Shown in pieces: positions 19,403-28,591 of a DNA stretch of 64,000 nucleotides (position 1 is its first letter; each line of letters starts with the position of its first letter). The translations under genes and the position numbers were made by a program. The notes beneath the pieces are model-generated. The model had not been told where the DNA came from. It did no database searches and saw nothing but the letters and a program-made list of their open reading frames with translations. Source of the stretch: Rhizobium sp. RU33A (GTDB lineage: Bacteria; Pseudomonadota; Alphaproteobacteria; Rhizobiales; Rhizobiaceae); contig NZ_FTMQ01000007.1 of the NCBI RefSeq assembly GCF_900156055.1, forward strand, positions 150,851-214,850, in the 5' to 3' direction.

Positions 19403-20995
19403 TCAGGCGGCCGCGAGATCCAGCGCCGCCTGCGCAACGGATGCCGGGGGTCTTGCCGCATCGATGCGATGCCAGCCGATCGGACCGGTTCCGCTCTCCA
19501 ACTGTTTGTCGAGCACGCTCACCGTCGCATCCGAGTCGACAACCGGTCGGGCCTCGACGCGGGCTCTGAGAACAGCCGGGTCCGCCTCCAGCCACAGTCC
19601 GACGAACGGCACATGGTTCGCCCGCGCGACTTCCTCAATGGCTATTCTTTCGTCAGCATGGGCGAAGACGGCATTGGCGACGACGCAGCCGCCCGACCTC
19701 AGAACCATGCCAGCCTTTTCGGCGAGGGTCGCATAGACGCGTGCTGATGTTTCCGGCTTGTAGGCGTCCTGTGGCATAGGATGACCTCGCGCATGGCCGA
19801 GCATTGCGCGGCGCAGGCGGTCGCTCTCGAGCAGGCGCGCGCCGGGAGCAAGCCCCAGACGGGGCGCCATGGCTTCGGCGAGGGTGGATTTGCCAGAGCC
19901 GCTTAGCCCGCCGATGGCAACCAGCATCGGTTCCTTCCGCTGCAGCAGCTCGAGCGCCAGATCTCGGTAGGCGATCGCTTCCTCTGCGCCATGGCCGGTG
20001 CGATCTCCGAGGTCGCGCACCAGTGTCGCGCCGACATGAGCGCGGATCGCGGCCCTCAGTGCCAGGAGGAATGGCATCAGCCCATAGCCGGCGTCATCGC
20101 CCGTTCGATCGAGATAGCGATTGACCACGGCGTTGGCATACTCCGGCAGGTTTCGATGCCAGAGATCCATCAACAGAAAGGCAAGATCATAGAGGATGTC
20201 CGAGGTCGCAAGGCCTTCGTTGAAGTCGATGCAGTCGAACATGCGCGGACCCTCGGGCCCGAGGAAGATGTTGTGCAGATGAAGGTCGCCGTGGCAGTGG
20301 CGGATCATGCCTTGGCGCTCTCGTTCGTCGAGTAGAGTTGCGTGGCGATCGAGGGCCTCCCGGAAGAGCCTGTTCAGACGGTTTGTATCGTCGGCCCAGA
20401 AGAGCGGCACGGCGGAAAAAGCTGCATGGTTGATATCGAGAACGGCGGCGAGGTTGGCTTCGCCGCTTCCCGCGTGCAGCACCTCCGCCATCCCGTGAAA
20501 GTCCGCAATGCGCTCAGCCGTTTCTTCCATCAAGGTCTTCGGCAAGCTGCCCGTTTCCGCCATCCTGTCGAACAGCTTGTCCTGCGAGAAGCGGTGCATC
20601 TCGACCACGTAGTCGATAGGGGGCGCTTCAGCGTCGAAAGCGAGTTTGCCGGTCGTGTCCCGGCCGATGGTCCTCACACCGAAGTAGATCTCCGGCGCGG
20701 TTCGGGAGTTCAGCTCCACTTCTCTATGGCAGTATCGTTTTCTGAGATCGAGCGTCGAGAAGTCAGCATAGGGCAGCTTCACCGCGCGCTTCAGCTTGTA
20801 GGCCCTGTCGCCGGCCAGGAAGATGAGGGAGATGTGGGTTTCGATCACCTCGACAGGCGAGGTGATGCCATGGCTCTCGGGATCGCGGAGAAAGGCGATG
20901 GCGGCGGACTGGTCCTCGACTGGCATGCATCCCTCATATCTGACGGCTGCTTCAGTCTCACTCATCCGTTGCTCAAAGGCCAGCGTCTGGCGCAT
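19403..20995 (-). CDS. Bifunctional aminoglycoside-phosphotransferase-like / P-loop kinase fusion
   Basis: A 530-residue protein joining two kinase folds. Residues about 40-340 are an APH/choline-kinase-like domain with the catalytic loop HCHGDLHLHNIF and the metal site IDFNEG. Residues about 355-530 are an AAA_33/zeta-toxin-like P-loop domain with GGLSGSGKST. The architecture is recurrent in Proteobacteria, but the substrate is unknown to me; antibiotic resistance should not be inferred from the APH fold. Start at 20995 has AAAGG upstream; an in-frame ATG at 20965 is an alternative. It converges with tonB, with only four bases between the stops. Confidence 0.85.
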   Translation of the reverse strand: MRQTLAFEQRMSETEAAVRYEGCMPVEDQSAAIAFLRDPESHGITSPVEVIETHISLIFLAGDRAYKLKRAVKLPYADFSTLDLRKRYCHREVELNSRTAPEIYFGVRTIGRDTTGKLAFDAEAPPIDYVVEMHRFSQDKLFDRMAETGSLPKTLMEETAERIADFHGMAEVLHAGSGEANLAAVLDINHAAFSAVPLFWADDTNRLNRLFREALDRHATLLDERERQGMIRHCHGDLHLHNIFLGPEGPRMFDCIDFNEGLATSDILYDLAFLLMDLWHRNLPEYANAVVNRYLDRTGDDAGYGLMPFLLALRAAIRAHVGATLVRDLGDRTGHGAEEAIAYRDLALELLQRKEPMLVAIGGLSGSGKSTLAEAMAPRLGLAPGARLLESDRLRRAMLGHARGHPMPQDAYKPETSARVYATLAEKAGMVLRSGGCVVANAVFAHADERIAIEEVARANHVPFVGLWLEADPAVLRARVEARPVVDSDATVSVLDKQLESGTGPIGWHRIDAARPPASVAQAALDLAAA

Positions 20996-21012
20996 GGACC
21001 TTTGTCGCAGGA

Positions 21013-21044
21013 AAGAAGGGCCGGCGGTTGGCCGCCGACCCCTT
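21013..21044 (-). terminator. Terminator after amaB
   Basis: On the minus strand a GC-rich stem (GTCGGCGG, loop CCAA, CCGCCGGC) directly follows the amaB stop. It ends in CCTTCTTTC, a short pyrimidine tract. It is placed to end the amaA-amaB transcript before the convergently spaced downstream gene. Confidence 0.6.
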
Positions 21045-21051
21045 CATAGCA

Positions 21052-22593
21052 TTACTCGATGTCGAACTTGACGCCCTGGGCGAGTGGCAGAGTGCGGCCG
21101 TAGTTCACCGTGTTGGTCTGGCGACGCATATAGGCCTTCCAGCTGTCTGAGCCGGATTCGCGGCCACCACCGGTTTCCTTTTCACCGCCGAAGGCGCCAC
21201 CGATTTCGGCACCCGAGGGGCCGATGTTGACGTTTGCGATGCCGCAGTCCGAACCGCGATCGGAGACGAAGGCTTCGGCTTCGCGGATGTCGTTGGTGAA
21301 GATCGACGAGGAAAGGCCCTGCGGTACGTCGTTGTTCAGTGCGAGAGCATCGTCAAAGTTCGAGTACTTGATGACATAGAGGATCGGCGCGAAGGTTTCC
21401 TCGACGACCGGGCCGCATTGTTCCGGCATCTCGACGAGGGCCGGGCGCACGTAGAAGGCATCTGCTGCTTCATCAGAGCGAACCCGATCACCGCCATGAA
21501 CCTTGCCGCCATTGGCCTTGGCAGCTTCCAGGGCGTGCTGCATGCGCTCGTAAGAGCCCTTGTCGATCAGCGGTCCGATCAGATTGCCGGCTTCAAGCGG
21601 GTTGCCGATGGTCACAGAGCCATAGGCTTTGACGAGGCGCGGGACCAGCGTGTCGTAGACGCTCTCGTGGACGAAGAGGCGACGCAGTGTGGTGCAGCGC
21701 TGGCCGGCGGTGCCCATGGCGGAGAAAGCAACGCCGCGCAGCGTCAGATCAAGATCGGCGGTCGGGCCGACGATGGCAGCATTGTTGCCGCCGAGCTCGA
21801 GGATCGAGCGGCCGAAACGGGCAGCGACACGCGGGCCGACGGCGCGGCCCATGGCGGTCGAACCGGTTGCCGAGATCAGCGGGACCTTAGGGTTGTCGAC
21901 GAGGATCTCGCCGATGTCACGTCCGCCAATGAGGAGCGTCGAAAGATTGGCGGGAGCCTTGCCGCCTTGCGCGTTGTAGCGCTTCACGGCCTTTTCGAAG
22001 ATCGCCTGGGTGGCGATGGCAGTCAGCGGGGTCTTTTCCGACGGCTTCCAGATCGTCGAGTTGCCGCAGACGAGCGCGAGTGCTGCATTCCAGGACCAGA
22101 CGGCGACGGGGAAGTTGAAGGCCGAGATGATGCCGGTGACGCCGAGCGGATGCCAGGTTTCCATCATGCGGTGTTCGGCGCGTTCGGTCGCAATCGTCAG
22201 GCCGTAAAGCTGGCGCGACAGGCCGACGGCGAAATCGCAGATGTCGATCATTTCCTGGACTTCGCCCAGGCCTTCCGAGGTGATCTTGCCGACTTCGATG
22301 GAGACGAGGCGGCCGAGTTCGGTCTTGGCGGCGCGCAGTTCTTCGCCGAGCAGGCGGATCAGTTCGCCGCGCTGCGGTGCGGGCACGAGGCGCCATTCGA
22401 GAAACGCCTTGTGGGCAGCTTCGATCGCCTTGCGGGTGTCGTCGGCGGAGATCTCGGCGACGGCTGCGATGGTCTCGCCGTTGATCGGTGAGCGAACTGA
22501 AAGCGTGCCGCCGGTCAGCGCCTTTGCGTCGACGCCGAAGCTTGCCATCAGCGATGCCGTTTCGGCGGAAAACTTGAGAGTGGCGAGTGTCAT
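21052..22593 (-). CDS. amaB: L-piperidine-6-carboxylate / alpha-aminoadipate semialdehyde dehydrogenase AmaB
   Basis: NAD-dependent aldehyde dehydrogenase of the ALDH7 (antiquitin) group, 513 residues. It oxidises alpha-aminoadipate semialdehyde, in equilibrium with piperideine-6-carboxylate, to 2-aminoadipate. Signatures are SAFNFPVAVWSWNAALALV, catalytic Glu in LELGGNNA, catalytic Cys in GTAGQRCTTLRR, and the ALDH7 tail GGEKETGGGRESGSDSWKAY. ATG at 22593 is preceded by GGAAGGA. It lies 38 bases downstream of amaA on the same strand, giving the amaA-amaB operon of the pipecolate route of lysine breakdown. It would also receive the product of the fusion enzyme at 25548-28475. Confidence 0.93.
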   Translation of the reverse strand: MTLATLKFSAETASLMASFGVDAKALTGGTLSVRSPINGETIAAVAEISADDTRKAIEAAHKAFLEWRLVPAPQRGELIRLLGEELRAAKTELGRLVSIEVGKITSEGLGEVQEMIDICDFAVGLSRQLYGLTIATERAEHRMMETWHPLGVTGIISAFNFPVAVWSWNAALALVCGNSTIWKPSEKTPLTAIATQAIFEKAVKRYNAQGGKAPANLSTLLIGGRDIGEILVDNPKVPLISATGSTAMGRAVGPRVAARFGRSILELGGNNAAIVGPTADLDLTLRGVAFSAMGTAGQRCTTLRRLFVHESVYDTLVPRLVKAYGSVTIGNPLEAGNLIGPLIDKGSYERMQHALEAAKANGGKVHGGDRVRSDEAADAFYVRPALVEMPEQCGPVVEETFAPILYVIKYSNFDDALALNNDVPQGLSSSIFTNDIREAEAFVSDRGSDCGIANVNIGPSGAEIGGAFGGEKETGGGRESGSDSWKAYMRRQTNTVNYGRTLPLAQGVKFDIE

Positions 22594-22631
22594 GATGGTC
22601 CTTCCGTCAGGTCTACCTGGTTCTTGTTCGT

Positions 22632-23915
22632 TCAAAATCGTGCGCCGGTCAGATGCGCCACCTGGGCGCCGGCCTCGTACCATGCTTCCTTGAGGGTGCG
22701 GAAGGCCGGTGCGTGTGGATCAGTCAGCGGTAGGGGCAGTTCGTCCTCTGACATCTGGCCGAGAATGTGGCTTGCGATGGTCTTGCCGAAGACGGTGCCG
22801 GGTGAGATGCCTCGGCCGTTGTAGCCGGAGAAGCCAATGACGCCCGGAGCAAACTTGTGGAAGCGCGGGAGCGCATTGGTCGTCATGCCGATCTGGCCAT
22901 ACCATTCGCTTTCGAAGGCGATGTCGCCGATCTGCGGGAAGATCGCTTTGAGTGCGCGTTGTGCCCAGGCGCGATGGATCCCAAGGCCGGTGCCGCGCAG
23001 GGCGCCGACGCTGCCGAAGACCATGCGGCCGGCCTTGTCCATGCGAAAGGAGGAGAGCACTTCCTTGGTATCCCAGCAACCCTGGCGCTCCGTCAGTATC
23101 GACTTACGCAAGTTGTCGCTGAGAGGGACAGTCGCAAAATTGAAGTAGGGGAGATGAACCTGCTCTTCGCGTACGGCGGCGAAGGGGCCGTTGCTATAGG
23201 CATCCGTTGCGACGACGATCCACTGGGCATCGACAATGCCTTCAGCCGTGGTGACCCTCCAGCCGTCGGCTGTCTTGTCATAGGCTGCAACCGGGCTTGC
23301 CGTGTGCAAAACCGCTCCGGCCCTTTGTGCCGCATGAGCAAGGCCCCGGGCGTAAGCGAGTGGTTGCAAGGTGCCAGCCCGGCGGTCAAGGAGGGAGCCC
23401 TGGTAGGCGCGGGTGCTGATCTTGGATTCCGTTTCTGCCTTGTCCAGCAAGTCGACGGGCGCGCCGCGGCGTTGCCATTGCTCGGCGCGCGCCTCGATCT
23501 CCTTCTGGCCGGCGCTGCCTACGGCGCAATGCAGGGTGCCCGAGCGCTCCAACTCACACTCGATCCCGTGGCGATCGATCAGCTCCATCACGGTCCGCGG
23601 TCCGTTGCCAAGAAGGTCCAGCAGCCGCTCGCCATAGACTGGGCCGAGTTCGCCCGGCAGGTCGTCTGGCATGACCCACATGCCGGCATTGATCAGGCCG
23701 ACATTGCGGCCCGCACCGCCAAAGCCAATCTCCTTCGCCTCCAGCAGAACAACGCTGGTGCCGGCTTCGGCGAGGTGCAGGGCTGCGGAAAGGCCGGTAT
23801 AGCCCCCGCCGACGATCACGACATCCGCAGTTGCGCCGCCGCGCAGGGGCGCCGTCTGGGGCGCGGCAGGGGCCGTCTTTTCCCAAAGTCCGTGGGAGCG
23901 AGGATCGTTCAGCAT
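22632..23915 (-). CDS. amaA: FAD-dependent L-pipecolate oxidase AmaA
   Basis: DAO-family flavoprotein of 427 residues, predicted to oxidise L-pipecolate to piperideine-6-carboxylate, the substrate of AmaB. The dinucleotide fold is VVIVGGGYTGLSAALHL near residue 32-48, followed by LEAKEIGFGGAGRNVGLINAG and a C-terminal GFSGYNGRGISPGTVFGK. The start MLNDPRSHGLWE at 23915 fits the family better than upstream in-frame codons. The assignment over other DAO members (putrescine or glycine oxidases) rests on its coupling to amaB. It is divergent from a LysR gene with a 152-base promoter gap. Confidence 0.88.
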   Translation of the reverse strand: MLNDPRSHGLWEKTAPAAPQTAPLRGGATADVVIVGGGYTGLSAALHLAEAGTSVVLLEAKEIGFGGAGRNVGLINAGMWVMPDDLPGELGPVYGERLLDLLGNGPRTVMELIDRHGIECELERSGTLHCAVGSAGQKEIEARAEQWQRRGAPVDLLDKAETESKISTRAYQGSLLDRRAGTLQPLAYARGLAHAAQRAGAVLHTASPVAAYDKTADGWRVTTAEGIVDAQWIVVATDAYSNGPFAAVREEQVHLPYFNFATVPLSDNLRKSILTERQGCWDTKEVLSSFRMDKAGRMVFGSVGALRGTGLGIHRAWAQRALKAIFPQIGDIAFESEWYGQIGMTTNALPRFHKFAPGVIGFSGYNGRGISPGTVFGKTIASHILGQMSEDELPLPLTDPHAPAFRTLKEAWYEAGAQVAHLTGARF

Positions 23916-24067
23916 GGTGTGGCCCCGAGATCTGCGATGTGCCGGGGCTGGCCGCACGAGACCACTGCGTGTCCCATGTCATTCCGCCCCGTACAGTCTT
24001 GTGATTTCTAGAAGAGCGTTCTACGCCATTCCAGCGATAAATTCTCAAGAGATCATTCCAAAAAGGC

Positions 24068-24967
24068 ATGACTATGCTGCCTGCCCGCCGCTTCCTTCCA
24101 TCGCTGTCGCTGCTCACTGCATTCGAGGCCGCAGCCCGGACGGGGAGCATCACGGCGGCGGCACGGGAGCTCGATCTGACGCAGAGTGCGGTCAGCCGGC
24201 AGATCAAGGCATTGGAGAACCAGCTTGGTGTCGAGCTGTTTTTACGCGAACGCCAGACGATCCGGCTGACAGTCGCCGGTGATAGCTATGCCCGGGAGAT
24301 ACGGGAGGCGCTTCGCCGCATCTCCAGCGCGTCCCTGAACCTGCGCGCCAATCCGCATGGCGGAACGCTCAATCTCGCAATCCTGCCGACATTCGGTGCC
24401 CGTTGGCTCGCCCCGCGCCTCGGGCAGTTTCTGGCCACCAATCCCGGGATCACGATCAATCTGGTGACGCGACTGTCGCCATTCGACTTCCGACTGGATT
24501 CGATCGATGCGGCGATCCATTTCGGCGATGCCGTCTGGCCGGGTGCGGAACTGACACTCTTGATGCGGGAGGAGACGATTCCTGCATGCAGCCCGGACTT
24601 CAAACAGGCGCATGAGATCCAAGCGCCATCCGATCTTCTGCGCGTGCCTCTGCTGCATCTCACGACCCGGCCGGATGCCTGGGAACGTTGGTTCACGGAA
24701 ACCGGCGTCGCCTTCGAGAATGTGCATGGCATGCTCTTCGACCAGTTCGCCACTGCATCGCAGGCGGCGATCGGGGGGCTTGGCGTGGCGCTGCTTCCGA
24801 CCTTCCTGATCCAGGACGAGCTTGCACGGGGCGAGTTGGTGGCCGCAGTCGATCGCCCCATGCAGAGCGCGCAACGATACTACCTTGCCTTTCCGCGGGA
24901 AAGGGCGGCCTATCCGCCGCTCGTCGCCTTCCGGGACTGGATCGTCAAGGAACTTGCCGGGAGCTAG
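24068..24967 (+). CDS. LysR-family regulator divergent from amaAB
   Basis: A 299-residue LysR regulator with helix-turn-helix LTQSAVSRQIKALENQLGV and effector domain LAILPTFGARWLAPRLGQF. It shares long stretches with the LysR at 6700-7620: RRFLPS near the start, LAILPTFG, and a common AAIH segment, so the two are paralogues. The position opposite amaA makes it the likely regulator of the pipecolate operon; the ligand may be pipecolate, aminoadipate or a related acid. AAAAGG lies just upstream; ATG at 24074 is an equally good start. The stop is 11 bases from the convergent DUF3307 gene. Confidence 0.9.
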   Translation: MTMLPARRFLPSLSLLTAFEAAARTGSITAAARELDLTQSAVSRQIKALENQLGVELFLRERQTIRLTVAGDSYAREIREALRRISSASLNLRANPHGGTLNLAILPTFGARWLAPRLGQFLATNPGITINLVTRLSPFDFRLDSIDAAIHFGDAVWPGAELTLLMREETIPACSPDFKQAHEIQAPSDLLRVPLLHLTTRPDAWERWFTETGVAFENVHGMLFDQFATASQAAIGGLGVALLPTFLIQDELARGELVAAVDRPMQSAQRYYLAFPRERAAYPPLVAFRDWIVKELAGS

Positions 24968-24977
24968 TGGTGGCTGA

Positions 24978-25385
24978 TCATAATGAACTTGCTGCAGCCG
25001 CAATCCAGACGGCGAAAGCGAGATGGGTGAGATGGTGCAGGGTCTGGTCGGTGCCGAAAAGCCACCAATAGGCGGCCTGGTCCACCTTGAAGTGGTAACG
25101 CTGCTGGACCAGTGCCTTGCTTCTATCGATCAGTCCGTGAACGGCAAGATCGACAACCGCAAGCCAGGCGAGTTGCGGCGCCATCGTTAGGCAGATCAAC
25201 AGGGTTCCCAAAGCATGCACGGCGATATGCGCGAACAAGGGTGCCATCCACCCTTCGATCCGCTCCTTGCCTTGTGCCATCCAGCTGGTCTGTAGCAGAA
25301 AATCGGCTAGGAGATGCTTGATGACGAACAGAGCGACGGCCCAGATCAGAAGATCATTGGCGATTTGCTCCGGTATGATGGGCAT
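24978..25385 (-). CDS. DUF3307 membrane protein
   Basis: A 135-residue integral membrane protein with about four hydrophobic segments. The family pattern is visible: HLLADFLLQTSWMAQGKER near residues 24-42 and later FAHIAVHALGTLLI, with several conserved His and Asp residues inside or next to membrane segments. It matches the DUF3307 family, whose function is unknown. It stands alone between the LysR gene and the fusion gene. Confidence 0.83.
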   Translation of the reverse strand: MPIIPEQIANDLLIWAVALFVIKHLLADFLLQTSWMAQGKERIEGWMAPLFAHIAVHALGTLLICLTMAPQLAWLAVVDLAVHGLIDRSKALVQQRYHFKVDQAAYWWLFGTDQTLHHLTHLAFAVWIAAAASSL

Positions 25386-25547
25386 GAGTATTCCTTCGGC
25401 TTCCTATTCTGTCCGAAGATAGACCACTCTTCAAAACGCTGTGAAGCTGCCATTTAGTTTACCCAGATTTGGGCTTTGCACTTCCTTTACGCAATCGGCG
25501 TGTTTCGGAGCGCGAAATTAGGGAGATAGTAGTGACTGCCTCTGTCG

Positions 25548-28475
25548 TCACCAGCCGTCAGAAAGCACCTTTTCCAGCATGTCCGCGAAGAAATCGGCGC
25601 TCTCTTTGCCAAGGCAGAGCGGCGGCTTTATTTTCAGAACGTTAAGATGATCGCCCGTCGGTTGCATGATGACGCCGAGATCAAGCAGGCGGTCGCAGAT
25701 GGCCGCAGTCTCTTCCGTCGCAGGTTCCAGCGTCTCGCGATCACGCACGAATTCCAGGCCGAGATAGAGGCCCATTCCGTGCACAGCGCCAACGATCGGG
25801 AAACGCTGGCCCAAAGCTTCAAGCCGTGCTTTCAGATGGTCACCGGTGTCTCGGGCATTTTGCTGCAGTTTTTCGTCCCGCATGATGTCGAGGACGGTCA
25901 TCCCGACGACGCAGCTTACAGGGCTGCCGCCGGAGGATGAGAAGAAATAGCCTTCTTTTTCGAGGCTGTCGGCGATCTCGCGCCTGGTGATCACGGCGCC
26001 GAGCGGCTGGCCGTTGCCCATGCCCTTGGCCACCGTGATGATGTCCGGCACGACGCCCTGCTGTTCGAAGCCCCAGAAATGATGACCGAGGCGTCCGTAT
26101 CCGACCTGAACTTCGTCGGCGATGCAGAGACCTCCACGCTCGCGAACGAGTTGATAGACGTCCCCGAGATAACCCGGCGGGAGGGGAATGCCACCGGCAT
26201 TGCCGTACACGCTCTCTGCGATGAAGCCGCCCAGCTGTCCACCAGCCTCCTCGATCTCAGCGATTTTTGCCGCGACCGCCTGAACATAGCCATCGGTTGA
26301 ACCCTCGCCGCGATACTTGCCGCGGTAGGTGTTTGGCGAAATCACCGGGTGCACCCAGTCCGGGCGTGTTTCCAGGGCGCGCGGATTGTCGGCGAGCGAG
26401 GTCGAGACCGCGTCGCTCGCAACCGTCCATCCGTGATAGGCCTCCAGGAGGCTCAGGATGTTGCGGTGGCCGCTATGGGCCCAGGCTAGCCGAAGCGCGA
26501 GATCCACGGCTTCGGAGCCGGAATTCACGAGGAAGACTGTGTCGAGGCCCTCCGGCGCGAGTGACGCGAGGCGATCCGAGAATTCGGCGACGGCGGCGTA
26601 GTGAAAGCGCGAGTTCGTGTTGAGCATGGCCCATTGTCTGCCGACCGCCTCGGCCAAACGTGTATTGCCGTGGCCTAGGATCGTGACATTGTTGACCATG
26701 TCGAGATAGGCGCGGCCGTTCACGTCGAAGAGATGCTCTCGCCAGCCCCGTTCGATCTGTGGTGGGTCGGCATAGTAGTTCTTCTGCGGCTTGGCGAAGC
26801 TGTTCTTGCGGCGTTCCAGAAGCGCATGGCTCTCCGGTGCCGGCGCATTGACGCCGACGCCGAGCAGCGTCGAAGGCGAGGGGCATATGCGGCGCCAGAC
26901 AGCGCTTTGCTGCGGCTTGGCGAAGAGTGGGGGGACGAGATCCGGATCGCGGCAAAGCTGAATGCGCAGGCCGCCGACCCCGCCCGCTGCGCCGGCAACC
27001 GCACCGATCGCGTCGCCCGCCTTTACGGCCGTGCCATTTTCCAGGCTGCAGTCGATGCCATCCAGATGAAGCGACAGATCGGTCGATGACAGGATCAGGT
27101 GATGGCCGTCGAGCAGAATGGTTCCGTCGAACGGAGCGAAGGCTTCCGTTGCACCTGGCAGGCAGACGTCGATATGCAGAGCAAACGTTGCTGGTGGCGT
27201 TGGCGACAGTGGCTTGGTGTAGGACAGACGGAATTCGCCATAGCGGGTCGAAGAAACGCCCGTCTCCATCGCCGCGCGAGCCAGCAGCTTCCAGTCGATC
27301 TCCGGGTCGCTCCAGGTGTCGCGCGGCAGGTCCGGGCTCGTCACCGTCAGGTCCGTCAGGCGGAAGTCTGCGGGTGCGAGCGAGGGAAGAAGCGGATGGG
27401 ACATCGTGAGCTCCGGCTCGTCCGGAAGCATGTCGGCGGCATCCAGGATGGCCGCTTCCATCAACGGATAGGGCACAGAGGTCGCCACCTCGAAAATCGT
27501 CCGCTCGTGCTCGATATTGCCGAGCACATAGTCATTGTCGGGGTCGATCGATAGCTGCTGTTCGCTGCTTGCGACAAGCACGCCTGCGCGCGCGACGATC
27601 AGCGGCCATAGTGCCTTCAATTCCACCTCGTTGAGCGGGTAGCGCGCGTGGAAGGCCTTGATGGCGGGCAGGATGAAGAAGGGGTCTCCATCGGCGTGGT
27701 GCAGGAGTGCGGCGCAGGTCACCGCGAGGTCGGCCACCAGCCATCCATAGAGAACATCACCGAAGTCGATGACGCCATCTGGCATCAGGCGGCCGGTTGC
27801 ATTCGGTGTGGCCACCACGTTGTCGTCGGTGATGTCGTGATGAATGGCTTGAATGCGCAGTTCGGAGGCGAGTGGCTGCAGGCGCTTCACGGCCACGATC
27901 ATCGCTTTGGCGATACGGTCCCGCTGTTTCTGGTCCGCGACCGATTTCAGGAGATGCAGTGCGACCGGGCCTGCGCGGCGCAGATCCCACTGCAGTTCCC
28001 GTTCCAGCCCGCTGTGACGGAAATCCTTGAGCCCGCTTGCAATCCTGGCGACCACGTCACCGAAAGACGCCACGACCTCAGGAGCAAGATATTTCTGGCG
28101 CGTCAGGGGCTCTCCATCCAAATAGGACAGGAGCCTGACCCAGTAGTAGTGCCCGCCAACTTCGATCTGGGGAATATATTCCCCGGTCAGGGCCGGGATC
28201 GGTTCGGGTATGCGCAGGCCGAGATCAAGATTGCGCAAGTGCTCCATGGCCCTGTTCTGGGCATCCAGTTCCTGCTGAGGATATTCCGCCCGTGTCACCT
28301 TGAGAACGAGCCGTTCTTCGCCGGTGTCGATCAGGAAATTGCGGTCCTGCTGGCTGCCGAGTTCCCGGATCGTGCCGCTGAAGCCGTAGAACTCGTTGAA
28401 GACGACCCTCGCATCGGCCAGCGTGACGTTCGGGCGCGGCAGTTCTGTGCGCTGGAGCAGAGCCGAGTCGGCCAT
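25548..28475 (-). CDS. Hydroxylysine-kinase-like / M23-like / class III phospho-lyase fusion
   Basis: A 975-residue three-part protein. Residues about 25-345 are an APH-type kinase like human HYKK, with catalytic HHDITDDN and VIDFGDVLYGW. About 420-520 is a duplicated-hybrid-motif domain like M23 peptidases (FAPFDGTILLDG) without an evident zinc triad. About 545-970 is a class III PLP enzyme of the ETNPPL/PHYKPL phospho-lyase group, with PLP lysine in VAKGMGNGQPLG, SGGSPVSC and the family tail HLNVLKIKPPLC. In animals the two activities act on 5-hydroxylysine and 5-phosphohydroxylysine, giving alpha-aminoadipate semialdehyde, the substrate of AmaB encoded 3 kb away. The substrate here is inference; phosphoethanolamine or another amino-alcohol is the alternative. 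Confidence 0.88.
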   Translation of the reverse strand: MADSALLQRTELPRPNVTLADARVVFNEFYGFSGTIRELGSQQDRNFLIDTGEERLVLKVTRAEYPQQELDAQNRAMEHLRNLDLGLRIPEPIPALTGEYIPQIEVGGHYYWVRLLSYLDGEPLTRQKYLAPEVVASFGDVVARIASGLKDFRHSGLERELQWDLRRAGPVALHLLKSVADQKQRDRIAKAMIVAVKRLQPLASELRIQAIHHDITDDNVVATPNATGRLMPDGVIDFGDVLYGWLVADLAVTCAALLHHADGDPFFILPAIKAFHARYPLNEVELKALWPLIVARAGVLVASSEQQLSIDPDNDYVLGNIEHERTIFEVATSVPYPLMEAAILDAADMLPDEPELTMSHPLLPSLAPADFRLTDLTVTSPDLPRDTWSDPEIDWKLLARAAMETGVSSTRYGEFRLSYTKPLSPTPPATFALHIDVCLPGATEAFAPFDGTILLDGHHLILSSTDLSLHLDGIDCSLENGTAVKAGDAIGAVAGAAGGVGGLRIQLCRDPDLVPPLFAKPQQSAVWRRICPSPSTLLGVGVNAPAPESHALLERRKNSFAKPQKNYYADPPQIERGWREHLFDVNGRAYLDMVNNVTILGHGNTRLAEAVGRQWAMLNTNSRFHYAAVAEFSDRLASLAPEGLDTVFLVNSGSEAVDLALRLAWAHSGHRNILSLLEAYHGWTVASDAVSTSLADNPRALETRPDWVHPVISPNTYRGKYRGEGSTDGYVQAVAAKIAEIEEAGGQLGGFIAESVYGNAGGIPLPPGYLGDVYQLVRERGGLCIADEVQVGYGRLGHHFWGFEQQGVVPDIITVAKGMGNGQPLGAVITRREIADSLEKEGYFFSSSGGSPVSCVVGMTVLDIMRDEKLQQNARDTGDHLKARLEALGQRFPIVGAVHGMGLYLGLEFVRDRETLEPATEETAAICDRLLDLGVIMQPTGDHLNVLKIKPPLCLGKESADFFADMLEKVLSDGW

Positions 28476-28559
28476 ACGTTTCCTCCCACGGGAATCATGT
28501 CGGGAGATTAGCAGAGCCTAGTGTCGCGTCTATCCCGCAGAACCGTGTGGGCAAACGAC

Positions 28560-28587
28560 AAAGGGCGCCGTTTCCGACGCCCTTTTT
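28560..28587 (-). terminator. Bidirectional terminator after purU
   Basis: AAAGGGCG at 28560-28567 pairs with CGCCCTTT at 28578-28585. The stem lies just past the purU stop; it is followed by TTT on the minus strand and by five T on the plus strand, so it can work in both directions. Confidence 0.6.
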
Positions 28588-28591
28588 ATGC

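Noticed and set aside
19403..20995. Aminoglycoside resistance gene
   Set aside because: Only the fold is shared with APH enzymes; the fused P-loop kinase and housekeeping context argue for metabolism, not resistance.
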